Positions 1 to 7,364 of a stretch of DNA of 19,208 nucleotides are shown here, in pieces. The DNA lies in the NCBI RefSeq assembly GCF_946187255.1, contig NZ_CAMHRZ010000037.1, positions 1 through 19,208 on the forward strand. The letters are read 5' to 3'. Within the stretch, counting starts at the first letter, position 1; each line of letters begins with the position of its first letter. The translations under genes and the position numbers were made by a program. The notes beneath the pieces are model-generated. The model was not told the origin of the DNA. It saw only the letters and a program-made list of their open reading frames with translations, and ran no database searches. Source of the stretch: an uncultured Ruminococcus sp. GTDB taxonomy: Bacteria; Bacillota; Clostridia; Oscillospirales; Ruminococcaceae.

Positions 1-33
1 GATTTCCTTATTTTATACTTTAGTGCTTTAAAC

Positions 34-343
34 AATTTCTTGAATTACTTGAACAAACTTGAAAGCAAATGTTCAAGAAAAGATTTCCCGAAATTGCGCG
101 GTTTCAGCCCTATTTTTGAATTTCTTGAATTACTTGAACGGCTTACACTGTTTTTTTATTTTTTATAGCACCAACAGTAAAATAGCATAGTATATTTCCA
201 ATATATGGTAATTATTATTTTTTTACTACTAATACCCTTTCAAGTAATTCAAGTAATTGATTTTCAGCCCTCAAAGCCCTGTTTTTCGGGTTTTTATTAC
301 TTGAACTTTTCGTTTCAAGTAATGTCAAGTAATTCAAGTAATT
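34..343. repeat. Array of 9-bp AATTACTTG / CAAGTAATT units in opposite orientations
   Basis: This gene-free, AT-rich stretch holds many copies of one short word. AATTACTTG or a one-base variant begins at 34, 43, 119, 128 and 295. Its complement CAAGTAATT or a variant begins at 241, 250, 316, 326 and 335. The core CTTGAA/TTCAAG occurs eleven times, mostly in pairs 9 bp apart. The pairs at 34-54 and 119-139 form an identical 21-bp direct repeat. TTACTTGAA (298-306) and TTCAAGTAA (314-322) form an inverted repeat with 9-bp arms. TTTCAGCCCT also recurs at 102-111 and 262-271. Left units mostly read one way and right units the other, roughly about position 190. I see no gene, tRNA or clear terminator here. 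The function is unknown; it could be a protein-binding array or an intergenic repeat element. Confidence 0.8.
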
Positions 344-370
344 ATATGCTCTCAGCACAGGATACGCGCA

Positions 371-844
371 TCATTCTCCGCCGATATCCAGCGGACATTC
401 CACAGTCTTCATGGTCTCGGCAAACCCGTTCTTCTCATAGAACCTCAGTCCGTCACTGTTCTGCGGAAATACCTGCGTCCTCACAAAGCCTGCGCCGTTT
501 TCGGCACCGAAGCGCTTCACAGCGCCCATCAGCAGAGTACCGATGCCTTTGCTCCTGTGCCTTTCCTCCACCGCCATATCCTGTATATAGATATTCTTCT
601 CGACTTTCAGACAGCCGATATCCTTCGACTTCATCAGCAGTATATGCACGAACCCCACGATCTCTCCGCCGAACTCTGCCACATATACCGCCTGTCTGCC
701 GTCCTCAAACATACCGTCGTCCACACGCCCGCCGCTCATCACAAAATGCTGCGGCTGATAGCGCACTGCGTCCTTTTCAAGCTGTGTGTACAGCCTTTCG
801 ATACTGTCGGTATCACTGCGCACAGCCCTGCGGATATTCACCAC
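371..844 (-). CDS. GNAT-family N-acetyltransferase
   Basis: This 157-residue protein has the layout of a single-domain GNAT acetyltransferase, which moves an acetyl group from acetyl-CoA to an amine. The acetyl-CoA pyrophosphate loop is seen as RHRSKGIG within VEERHRSKGIGTLL, after the strand NIYIQDMAV. The C-terminal motif DGLRFYEKNGF is also typical. The substrate cannot be read from the sequence. The start is a GTG (a second GTG follows at once), with GAGGA about 7 nt upstream inside the end of topA. It begins 3 bp after the topA stop, so it is probably translated from the topA transcript. It is the last gene of the trmH-dprA-topA run, and no convincing terminator follows it. Confidence 0.85.
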   Translation of the reverse strand: MVNIRRAVRSDTDSIERLYTQLEKDAVRYQPQHFVMSGGRVDDGMFEDGRQAVYVAEFGGEIVGFVHILLMKSKDIGCLKVEKNIYIQDMAVEERHRSKGIGTLLMGAVKRFGAENGAGFVRTQVFPQNSDGLRFYEKNGFAETMKTVECPLDIGGE

Positions 845-847
845 AGT

Positions 848-2959
848 TTATTCCTCGCTCTCGCTGTCAGCGCTCTCTCCCGAAAGGTTCCTCTGATAGC
901 CGCAGTCGGGCTTGTGGCAGATAAGTATGCCATTCTTGCCGCCCTTCTGGAACAGCGTACTGTTACACTTGGGACATTTCTCCTCTGTGGGTATATCCCA
1001 TGTCATGAAACTGCACTCGGGGTTGTTCTCACAGCCGTAGTACTTCTTGCCCTTCTTGGACTTTTTCAGCAGTACTCTCTTTCCGCAGAAGGGGCAGTCG
1101 CCGCCTGTTTCCTGTACTATCCTCTTGGTGTTCTTGCAGTCGGGGAAGCCCGAGCAAGCCATGAACTTGCCGAACCTGCCTATTTTTATCACCATAGGCT
1201 TGCCGCAGAGCTCGCACACCTCATCGGTGGCTTCATCGGGCACCTTTACTCTCTTGCCCTCCATCTCCTTTTCGGCTTCGCCCAGTTCGCTGTCGAACTC
1301 CTTGTAGAACTTCTGCAAAGTCTTTACCCAGCTGACCTTGCCGCTTTCCACATCGTCAAGACTTTTCTCCATGTTCGCCGTGAACTTAACGTCCACTATC
1401 TTATCAAAATGCTCGCTCATCAGCTCGTTGGTCACTTCACCCAGACTTGTGGGTCTCAGCTGTTTGCCGTCACGCTCCACATAGTTGCGGTTGATTATGG
1501 TAGTCACCGTCGTAACGTAGGTGGAAGGTCTGCCGATGCCCGTTTCCTCAAACGCCTTTACCAGCGTTGCTTCGGTATATCTCGGAGGCGGCTGTGTGAA
1601 ATGCTGATTGCCAAGTATTTCCTTTGCATCCAGCACATCGCCTTTCGTCAGCGGCGGGAGCACGTTCCTGCTCTCCTCCTCCTCGTCCTTGCTCTCCTCA
1701 TAAAGCACCGTAAAGCCGTCAAACTTCACAGAATAGCCCGTTGCCTTGAACATAACGCCGTTGGCACCTATATCCACCGACATGGTATCCATCAGGCAGT
1801 TAGCCATCTGGGATGCTATGAACCTCTCCCATATCAGCTTGTACAGCTTGTACTGGTCATTGGTCACGCCGCTCGCCTTTACAAGGTCGGGAGTTATGGC
1901 AGGATTTGTGGGACGTATGGCTTCGTGAGCATCCTGTGCACTGCCCTTTGTCTTGTATACTCTCGGCTTGTCGGGGATGTAGTTCTCGCCGTACTTTTCC
2001 TTGATGAAATCGTAAGCCGCCGCTCTCGCTTCATCGGATATACGCAGGCTGTCCGTTCTCATATAGGTGATAAGACCCGTAGGACCCATACCGTTTATAT
2101 CAAGACCTTCGTACAGCTCCTGCGCCGCTTTCATCGTTCTTCTGCCCTGAAATCCCAGTCTTCTGGAAGCTTCCTGCTGTAATGTGGAAGTGGTGAAAGG
2201 TGCCGCAGGATTTTTCTTGCGCACGCTCTTCTTCACCTTTTCCACCGTGAATACAGCATCTTTAAGCCTTGCCAGCACTGCGTCCGCATCAGCCTTGCAT
2301 TTGAGTTCGGGCTTTGCGCCGTCAACTGTATCCACCTTTGCGGAGAACGGCTTCTTCGCGGACTTCGCCGTGAACTGTGCATCTATCGACCAGTACTCCT
2401 GCGACACGAAAGCGTTTATCTCCTTTTCCCTGTCGCATATCATCTTCACAGCCACCGACTGCACTCTGCCCGCACTCAGACCTCTGCGTATCTTCCTCCA
2501 CAGGAAAGGCGACAGCTTGTAGCCCACTATCCTGTCCAGTATACGCCTTGCCTGCTGTGCATTGACAAGATTAAGGTCGATAGTCCTGGGATTTTTCATG
2601 CCCGCATCTATACCGCTCTTTGTGATCTCGTTGAAGGTCACGCGGTTCTTGTCGTTCATATCCAGCCCCAACAGCTGTGCCAGATGCCAGCTTATAGCTT
2701 CTCCCTCACGGTCGGGGTCTCCTGCGAGATACACATGGTCACTCGCCTTTGCTTTCTTCTTTATCTCCTTGATAAGGCTCTCCTTATCCTTGATGTTTAT
2801 ATACTGCGGTTCAAAGTCGTTGTCTATATCAACGCCCAGCTTGGATTTCGGCAGGTCTCTCAGGTGTCCCATAGATGCCACTACCTCATAATCTCCGCTG
2901 AGATATCTCTTTACCGTCTTCGCCTTGTGCGGCGACTCTACTATTACCAGATCAGACAA
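848..2959 (-). CDS. topA: DNA topoisomerase I (type IA)
   Basis: Type IA topoisomerase that relaxes negative supercoils by cutting and passing one strand. The N-terminal TOPRIM domain shows LVIVESPHKAKT and the metal-binding DPDREGEA. The catalytic tyrosine is in GLITYMRTDS (about residue 299 from the start chosen here). HEAIRPT and GIGRPSTY are further family motifs. Three C4 zinc-ribbon segments lie at the C-terminus (about 582-608, 622-649 and 662-686), giving the usual full bacterial architecture. An in-frame ATG exists at 3112, but it would add 51 residues with no family match. I prefer the TTG at 2959, giving 703 residues, because it is preceded by GGAGAG at a good distance and places TOPRIM at the very N-terminus. 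It follows dprA after 195 bp and runs into the GNAT gene. Confidence 0.96.
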   Translation of the reverse strand: MSDLVIVESPHKAKTVKRYLSGDYEVVASMGHLRDLPKSKLGVDIDNDFEPQYINIKDKESLIKEIKKKAKASDHVYLAGDPDREGEAISWHLAQLLGLDMNDKNRVTFNEITKSGIDAGMKNPRTIDLNLVNAQQARRILDRIVGYKLSPFLWRKIRRGLSAGRVQSVAVKMICDREKEINAFVSQEYWSIDAQFTAKSAKKPFSAKVDTVDGAKPELKCKADADAVLARLKDAVFTVEKVKKSVRKKNPAAPFTTSTLQQEASRRLGFQGRRTMKAAQELYEGLDINGMGPTGLITYMRTDSLRISDEARAAAYDFIKEKYGENYIPDKPRVYKTKGSAQDAHEAIRPTNPAITPDLVKASGVTNDQYKLYKLIWERFIASQMANCLMDTMSVDIGANGVMFKATGYSVKFDGFTVLYEESKDEEEESRNVLPPLTKGDVLDAKEILGNQHFTQPPPRYTEATLVKAFEETGIGRPSTYVTTVTTIINRNYVERDGKQLRPTSLGEVTNELMSEHFDKIVDVKFTANMEKSLDDVESGKVSWVKTLQKFYKEFDSELGEAEKEMEGKRVKVPDEATDEVCELCGKPMVIKIGRFGKFMACSGFPDCKNTKRIVQETGGDCPFCGKRVLLKKSKKGKKYYGCENNPECSFMTWDIPTEEKCPKCNSTLFQKGGKNGILICHKPDCGYQRNLSGESADSESEE

Positions 2960-3154
2960 TGTTTTCTCTCCGTTCCAAAATTTTTTCCTTACTATACGGC
3001 GCTCCCCTTTTCTCTGCGGGAAAGCACCGCCTTTTATCATATTACAATTCACAGCCCGCAATAGGTAGTTCATGTGTTTGAGGATACTAATAGTCTTAGT
3101 ATATATCCCCATCGTGAGCTATGAATCATATACCGTTTTTCCGATAAGATCGTT
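2960..3154 (-). other. dprA-topA intergenic region
   Basis: If topA starts at the TTG, 195 bp separate it from dprA. The region contains TATACT-like and TGATAA-like hexamers on the minus strand, but none has a good -35 partner at 16-18 bp. I see no terminator hairpin with a T-run. Read-through from dprA into topA is the simplest reading, and a topA-specific promoter remains possible. Confidence 0.4.
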
Positions 3155-4348
3155 TCAGATCAGTCTGTATCTCTTTTCGGGGGTCTGCTCTATCACCCGC
3201 TCCAGCTGCAGCGAGACCAGTGCAGGCATCAGTTCCGTTATATCGAACCCGCCGACGGCGATAAGCTCATCCGATGTCATCTCGCCGCGTTCTTTGAGCA
3301 GTGTGAATACCGCCTTTTCGTGTTCGTCCATCATCTCAACGGTCATACTGCTGACATGAACAGCCGCCTTTTCGGGAGTTTTCTTCACAGCCGCATGAGT
3401 ATTCTTCCCGCCTGACTTTTCCTGTCCCTCCCGTTCTTTCAAAGCATGACCCGGAAGTGCATGGCTCCCTTTCGGGACAGTGCCCTTTTCCGTCAGCACC
3501 CTTACCACATCTTCGCCGTCAAACAGCGGCACACAGCCCTCACGCAGAAGATCTCTCTGCCCGAAATACCGCTTGCTGTACAGTATATGAGGCGGCACCG
3601 CCAGCACAGGTCTGCCCGTTTCCAATGCTCTCACCGCATTGTCCAGCCCTTTGCTGTCCGCAGAGGCTTCCGTTATCACCACCGCCGAAGCCAGCGCCAC
3701 TGCCAGCCTGTTCCTCCGCTGAAAATTCATCCTGCCGCTATATTCGGGAGGATATTCGCTTATCAGCAGACCTTTCTCCATGAGCTTTTCTTTCAGCTCA
3801 CTTCCGTTCCTGGGGTAATCTCTGTCAAGAGAAGTGGGATACACCGCCAACACTCTGCCCTCTCTGCCGAGAACGGTCTCAGCCGCACAGGTATCGGAAC
3901 CCTCAGCCAGCCCGCAGGACACCGTGAACCCTCTCAGTGCGAGATCGGCGCAAAGCACGTTTATCAGCGACACCGTATACCCAGAAGGCTCTCTTGTGCC
4001 GACAGTGTGTATCACCGTGCTGTCATTGGCTATGCTCATATCTCCGCGATAAAACGCCAGCGCAGGCGCATCATCAAGATCCTGCCACCTTTTCGGGTAG
4101 TCACTGTCCCCGATGCACACCGTCTGCTGACCCGACTTTTCCGCCAGCCCGATGAGCCTTTCGGCTTCCCCGATGTTTGCCCGACGAGCCTTTTCCTTTT
4201 CGCTGTCGCTAAGGCTATCGGCTTCCCACGAAAGTATCCTTCTGCACACCTCTTCGGGATCATCGGTCTTTCCCATTATCTGCCAGAGCCTTTTCCCGCC
4301 AAAGCCGAAGATCATTTCCAGCATCAGCCAGTATACGCACCTGTCCAT
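3155..4348 (-). CDS. dprA: DprA/Smf-family DNA-processing protein, divergent
   Basis: DprA binds incoming single-stranded DNA and loads RecA during natural transformation. It is also widespread in bacteria not known to be competent. This 397-residue protein has the three expected parts. A SAM-like N-terminal region comes first, then a Rossmann-like core (VGTREPSGY, CGLAEGSD, LDRDYPRN, LISEYPPE, FQRRNR, ETGRPVLAVPP), then a C-terminal winged-helix region (about 335-397). Several conserved core positions differ from the common family pattern: GLARGID is GLAEGSD, the following conserved His is Ala, the VPG glycine is Pro, and GxNxLIxxGA is GQRDLLREGC. The ATG is 1 bp after the trmH stop, with AGAAGGGG upstream, so the two are coupled. 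The placement trmH-dprA-topA fits Firmicutes. Family assignment is firm; activity is less certain. Confidence 0.9.
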   Translation of the reverse strand: MDRCVYWLMLEMIFGFGGKRLWQIMGKTDDPEEVCRRILSWEADSLSDSEKEKARRANIGEAERLIGLAEKSGQQTVCIGDSDYPKRWQDLDDAPALAFYRGDMSIANDSTVIHTVGTREPSGYTVSLINVLCADLALRGFTVSCGLAEGSDTCAAETVLGREGRVLAVYPTSLDRDYPRNGSELKEKLMEKGLLISEYPPEYSGRMNFQRRNRLAVALASAVVITEASADSKGLDNAVRALETGRPVLAVPPHILYSKRYFGQRDLLREGCVPLFDGEDVVRVLTEKGTVPKGSHALPGHALKEREGQEKSGGKNTHAAVKKTPEKAAVHVSSMTVEMMDEHEKAVFTLLKERGEMTSDELIAVGGFDITELMPALVSLQLERVIEQTPEKRYRLI

Positions 4349-4349
4349 A

Positions 4350-5165
4350 TCAGCTGCCCCTTCTCGTCATTTCCCAGAGGAATATGGTGGCAGCCGTTGC
4401 CGCATTCAGCGAGTCGATATGTCCATGCATCGCGATGGATACTTTGTCACTGCACAGCTTCACATGGTCATTTGCCAGACCTCTGCCCTCGTTGCCGATG
4501 ACCACTGCACAGCCGCCAGAGAAGTCATACCCCAGTATATTCTCACCGCCGCTGATGACAGCCGCCGCTGTGGGTATGCCTTTGAGCCTGAAAGCCTCAG
4601 TGACCCTTTCAAAGTCCTTCTCGATGAAGATATCCACTCTCGGCATACTGCCCACCGCCGAACGGACGGTCTTCGGGTTATAGAGATCAACGCAGTTGCC
4701 CGTCAGCACGATGCCGTCCAGCCCCACCGCATCGGAAGTGCGTATCATCGTCCCCAGATTTCCGGGGTCCTGCAATTCATCGAGTATCAGGTACTTTCCG
4801 CCCTTTTTGAGTGCATCCTCCGAGAAAGGCTTATCCAGCGTCTTCGCTACCACGAACATACCCTGACAGCTGTCGGTATCGCTTATCCTGTCAGCAATCT
4901 CGCGGGTTATGATGAACCTCTTGTTCTCGGGCAGTCTGTTCAGCCTTTCGGGGAACCATTCAAGTTCATTATCGAAGGTGCCCTCAACGTAGTACACCGC
5001 TTCAACGCTTATCAGCCCGTCATGCTCCACATCATCCAGCACCGCATCAACACAGCCCCTTATGCCCTCAATGACAAAAAGCCCTGTTTCACGGCGGTAT
5101 TTTCTGTTGGAATACAGCTTTGCCAGCTGCTTTATCCTGGGGTTGTCCTTTGATGTTATGAGCAT
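4350..5165 (-). CDS. TrmH/SpoU-family RNA 2'-O-methyltransferase
   Basis: SPOUT-class enzyme expected to methylate a ribose 2'-OH in rRNA or tRNA using S-adenosylmethionine. All three SpoU motifs are visible: DPGNLGTMIRTSDAVG, then VVIGNEGRGL, then IDSLNAATAATIFLWE, which forms part of the trefoil-knot SAM site. The N-terminal part (SKDNPRIKQLAKL, RKYRRETGLFVIEG) is the substrate-binding domain common in this family. I place the start at the ATG at 5165 (271 residues) because AGGAAGAGGTG lies just upstream. A longer reading from 5213 adds 16 residues without family similarity. It lies downstream of rplT, as in several Firmicutes, and is coupled to dprA. The exact RNA target cannot be told from sequence. 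Confidence 0.92.
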   Translation of the reverse strand: MLITSKDNPRIKQLAKLYSNRKYRRETGLFVIEGIRGCVDAVLDDVEHDGLISVEAVYYVEGTFDNELEWFPERLNRLPENKRFIITREIADRISDTDSCQGMFVVAKTLDKPFSEDALKKGGKYLILDELQDPGNLGTMIRTSDAVGLDGIVLTGNCVDLYNPKTVRSAVGSMPRVDIFIEKDFERVTEAFRLKGIPTAAAVISGGENILGYDFSGGCAVVIGNEGRGLANDHVKLCSDKVSIAMHGHIDSLNAATAATIFLWEMTRRGS

Positions 5166-5212
5166 TGGGGTACACCTCTTCCTGTGATAATAAACAAACA
5201 CTTTCAACATCA

Positions 5213-5271
5213 TTGTAATAATTTATACATATATTACAAATCAGTTACAGTCTGTGACTGTCCTCATTATA
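5213..5271 (-). promoter_or_regulatory. Possible promoter/operator region of trmH-dprA-topA
   Basis: Two clean symmetric elements lie ahead of trmH. One is the inverted repeat TTGTAATA-11-TATTACAA (5213-5239). The other is the hyphenated palindrome ACAGTC-TGT-GACTGT (5247-5261). A TATAAT hexamer on the minus strand (5266-5271) would place a start site on the palindrome. No good -35 sits at 16-18 bp, so promoter activity is uncertain. The regulator is unknown. Confidence 0.4.
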
Positions 5272-5272
5272 G

Positions 5273-5308
5273 AACAAAACACGCATAGCCGATACCGACC
5301 TGCGTGTT
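5273..5308 (-). terminator. Rho-independent terminator after rplT
   Basis: On the minus strand AACACGCA (5308-5301) pairs with TGCGTGTT (5285-5278) in a perfect 8-bp stem around a 15-nt loop. It is followed by TTTTGTT. It lies just after the rplT stop and should end the infC-rpmI-rplT transcript. Confidence 0.75.
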
Positions 5309-5317
5309 AGTTTGCTA

Positions 5318-5671
5318 TTAAAGAGCAGCCTTAGCCTTCTCTACTATTGCAGTGAAACCTGCGGGGTCGCTGATAGCGATCTCGGAAAGCATCTTTCTGT
5401 TCAGGTTGATGCCAGCCTTGTTAACGCCGTTCATGAAAGAAGAATAGTTGATGCCGTTCATCTTGCAGGCAGCGGAGATTCTTGTGATCCAGAGTCTTCT
5501 GAAATCTCTCTTCTTCTGCTTTCTGCCGATGTATGCATACTGACCGGACTTCATGACAGCCTGCTTAGCCATCTTAAAATGCTTGCTCTTAGCACCGAAG
5601 TAACCCTTAGCGAGCTTCAGTGTCTTATTTCTCCTCTTACGAGTCATCATTGCTCCCTTAACACGAGCCAT
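5318..5671 (-). CDS. rplT: 50S ribosomal protein L20
   Basis: Primary-binding 23S rRNA protein needed early in large-subunit assembly. In many bacteria it also represses its own operon by binding the infC leader. The 117-residue sequence is full length for the family and strongly basic. It contains ARVKGAMMTRKRRNK, the LAKGYFGAKS turn, and YIGRKQKKRDFRRLWITRI with the following AACKMNGINYSSF. The start ATG is preceded by AGGAGG at good spacing. It is the last gene of infC-rpmI-rplT and is followed directly by a terminator. Confidence 0.98.
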   Translation of the reverse strand: MARVKGAMMTRKRRNKTLKLAKGYFGAKSKHFKMAKQAVMKSGQYAYIGRKQKKRDFRRLWITRISAACKMNGINYSSFMNGVNKAGINLNRKMLSEIAISDPAGFTAIVEKAKAAL

Positions 5672-5722
5672 AGTTAATACCTCCTAAATTCCTTACAGTT
5701 ATGATCTTCCCTACAACTCGTC

Positions 5723-5923
5723 TTACTTCTTGTAAGGGATAAGTGCCTTTACGTTTGCTATGTTGGTATCGTCAGCGTAAGCTGCGTTTCTCAGGATCCT
5801 CTTTCTCTTGTGGTCCTTCTGGTTGAGTCTGTGTCTCTTGTTGATGTGCTGGAACTTTACCTTGCCGGTGCCTGTTACCTTGAAACGCTTCTTGGCACCC
5901 GAATGTGTCTTGATCTTAGGCAT
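5723..5923 (-). CDS. rpmI: 50S ribosomal protein L35
   Basis: Small basic large-subunit protein of 66 residues, the normal length. The family signature is clear: MPKIKTHSGAKKRFKVTGTG at the N-terminus, then KRHRLNQKDHKRKRILR. It lies between infC and rplT in the conserved order, with a 23-bp gap from infC and 51 bp to rplT. Its ATG is preceded by AAGGAGGA. Confidence 0.98.
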   Translation of the reverse strand: MPKIKTHSGAKKRFKVTGTGKVKFQHINKRHRLNQKDHKRKRILRNAAYADDTNIANVKALIPYKK

Positions 5924-5946
5924 TTGATATATCCTCCTTAAACTTA

Positions 5947-6465
5947 TTACTTGCCTGCTTTGGGCGCAACGAACATTACCAGACTGCGCCCCTCCATCTT
6001 GGAAGGCTTATCAACAACTCCCACCTCGGAAACAGCTTCCTTGAACTTCACCAGCAGTTCTTCACCAAACTGGGGATGTGCAACGGTACGCTTGCGGAAC
6101 CTTACTGATACCTTCAGCTTGTCTCCGCCTTTAAGGAATTTGACAGCCTGGTTGACCTTCGTCTCGAAATCGTGGGTATCGATGGTGGAAGACATTCTTA
6201 TCTCCTTTATCTCGATGACCTTCTGATTCTTTCTCTGTTCCTTTTCGCGCTTCTGCTGCTCGAACAGGAACTTGCCGTAATCCATGATCTTGCACACGGG
6301 CGGTGTAGCCTGCGGCGCGATCTTAACCAGATCCAGATCCTTTTCAAATGCGATCTTCAGCGCTTCCTCCGCACTGAGTATACCGAGCTGCGCTCCGTCA
6401 ACGCCGATGACCCTGAGTTCCTTGTCTCTGATCTCTTCGTTGAGCTGATGTTCTTTGCTGCTAAT
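5947..6465 (-). CDS. infC: Translation initiation factor IF-3, probable AUU start
   Basis: IF-3 binds the 30S subunit and checks start-codon pairing. The N-terminal domain shows LNEEIRDKELRVIG and ALKIAFEKDLDLVKIAP. A lysine-rich linker (FEQQKREKEQRKNQK) leads to the C-terminal domain, with IKEIRMSSTIDTHDFETK and LKVSVRFRKR. No ATG is available at the right place. A TTG lies at 6471, but GGAGG would be only 3 nt from it. The ATT at 6465 is 9 nt from GGAGG and gives ISSKEHQLNEEI, the same context as the AUU-started infC of bacilli. AUU starts are known to let IF-3 repress its own translation. I therefore choose 6465 (172 residues); the TTG adds two residues. Confidence 0.93.
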   Translation of the reverse strand: MSSKEHQLNEEIRDKELRVIGVDGAQLGILSAEEALKIAFEKDLDLVKIAPQATPPVCKIMDYGKFLFEQQKREKEQRKNQKVIEIKEIRMSSTIDTHDFETKVNQAVKFLKGGDKLKVSVRFRKRTVAHPQFGEELLVKFKEAVSEVGVVDKPSKMEGRSLVMFVAPKAGK

Positions 6466-6480
6466 AGTCAAGCACCTCCA

Positions 6481-6626
6481 AAATAAAAATTAAACGGGCA
6501 CAGAATGCTCCGTACCCGTAATGACATCAATATAATGACAGCCCTGCTGCCGTATATTCATCACTGCGACCTTTTCGCTGCCCTGCGGCGCTTGAGGTGA
6601 GAACGGAACTGTTCTGCTTTGTTTAC
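6481..6626 (-). promoter_or_regulatory. infC operon leader with attenuator-type terminator (candidate L20 leader)
   Basis: The stretch between the promoter and infC is about 145 nt and has no gene. Just before the ribosome site, CGGGTAC (6518-6512) pairs with GTGCCCG (6501-6495) in a 7-bp stem. It is followed by a T-rich run (6494-6481), so it looks like a terminator that must be read through. Leaders regulated by L20 are known ahead of infC-rpmI-rplT in Firmicutes. The assignment to that family rests on position and the terminator; I did not match it to a covariance model. Confidence 0.7.
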
Positions 6627-6632
6627 CATAAT

Positions 6633-6661
6633 AGTATACCACCACTTCCGCCTTTTGTCAA
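6633..6661 (-). promoter_or_regulatory. Sigma-A promoter of infC-rpmI-rplT
   Basis: Minus-strand TTGACA (6661-6656) and TATACT (6638-6633) are separated by exactly 17 bp. The start site should fall near 6626. It lies about 30 bp past the stop of the 6693 gene, with no terminator between them. Confidence 0.85.
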
Positions 6662-6692
6662 GGGGTAATTGTAAATTTTTATACCATCACGG

Positions 6693-7322
6693 TCAGCAGT
6701 CATCTCTTTCAAGCAGCAGACCGTTCCTGTCTGTTTCAGTGATATTGCTGAATATGTGCCTGTATTTTTCATTCATAAATTCTTTGCGGATAACAGCAAA
6801 CGGAAATGCGCTCGGACATTCTCCTCTTTCAAGCTCATCGAGCTCTGCCGCATCCCCGACAAGTTCCAGTTCCGTCTGTATGCTTTCGACAAAATCAAGC
6901 TGCCACAAGGCTTTGGCAATGCTTTTCAGCGCTTCTGTCGCCTCGGGGTCAAACGCATAACGGACGCCTTCACCCGATCTGAAGCTGATAAAGTCGCTTT
7001 CCGGGATTATGATACAGCAGCCGAACCAGTCTATATCCTTTTCGTTGTAATAATACTGCCGAACTTCGGAGAAATCGCGGAATTTCCAGTATATCTGACG
7101 AAAATCGTGCGAGAAATGCTCGTAATAACCAAGCTCGAAATCATCTTTCAGTTTGGCATTGTTGTACTTGATAACATCGCTGAGGCTGTTGTCTCCGCAC
7201 TCATAGTCGGTACGATCGTATACGAACCCGTTTGATATAAGCGTGTCAGTAAGGTCGGAGATAAGATCGTCATATTTATTTTCCTTCTTTATCTGCAAGA
7301 TCATAGAGAAATAAGCCGGCAT
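6693..7322 (-). CDS. Hypothetical protein, 209 aa
   Basis: I do not recognise this protein. It is acidic and soluble-looking, with no signal peptide or membrane span. Aromatic-rich stretches stand out: DIDWFGCCIIIPESDF and EVRQYYYNEKD, and a run near YYEHFSHDFRQIYWKF. GGGAGG lies about 11 nt before the ATG. The composition resembles that of neighbouring genes, so the ORF is likely real. It is the last gene of the run that begins with the FGGY kinase, 42 bp downstream of araD, and ends about 30 bp before the infC promoter. There is no visible terminator. Confidence 0.7.
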   Translation of the reverse strand: MPAYFSMILQIKKENKYDDLISDLTDTLISNGFVYDRTDYECGDNSLSDVIKYNNAKLKDDFELGYYEHFSHDFRQIYWKFRDFSEVRQYYYNEKDIDWFGCCIIIPESDFISFRSGEGVRYAFDPEATEALKSIAKALWQLDFVESIQTELELVGDAAELDELERGECPSAFPFAVIRKEFMNEKYRHIFSNITETDRNGLLLERDDC

Positions 7323-7364
7323 ATTTATCTCGTCCTCCCATCATTCCTGATCGCGGTCTGCTGT

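Noticed and set aside
34..343. Possible CRISPR array
   Set aside because: The units are only 9 bp, occur in both orientations and have no regular unique spacers, and no cas gene is nearby.
205..924. 239-codon plus-strand frame at the left edge
   Set aside because: It covers the repeat array and then the antisense of the GNAT gene. The translation is low-complexity Ser/Arg with no motif.
557..2182. 541-codon open frame on the plus strand
   Set aside because: It lies wholly antisense to topA and the GNAT gene, shows no family motif, and arises from the codon bias of the opposite strand.
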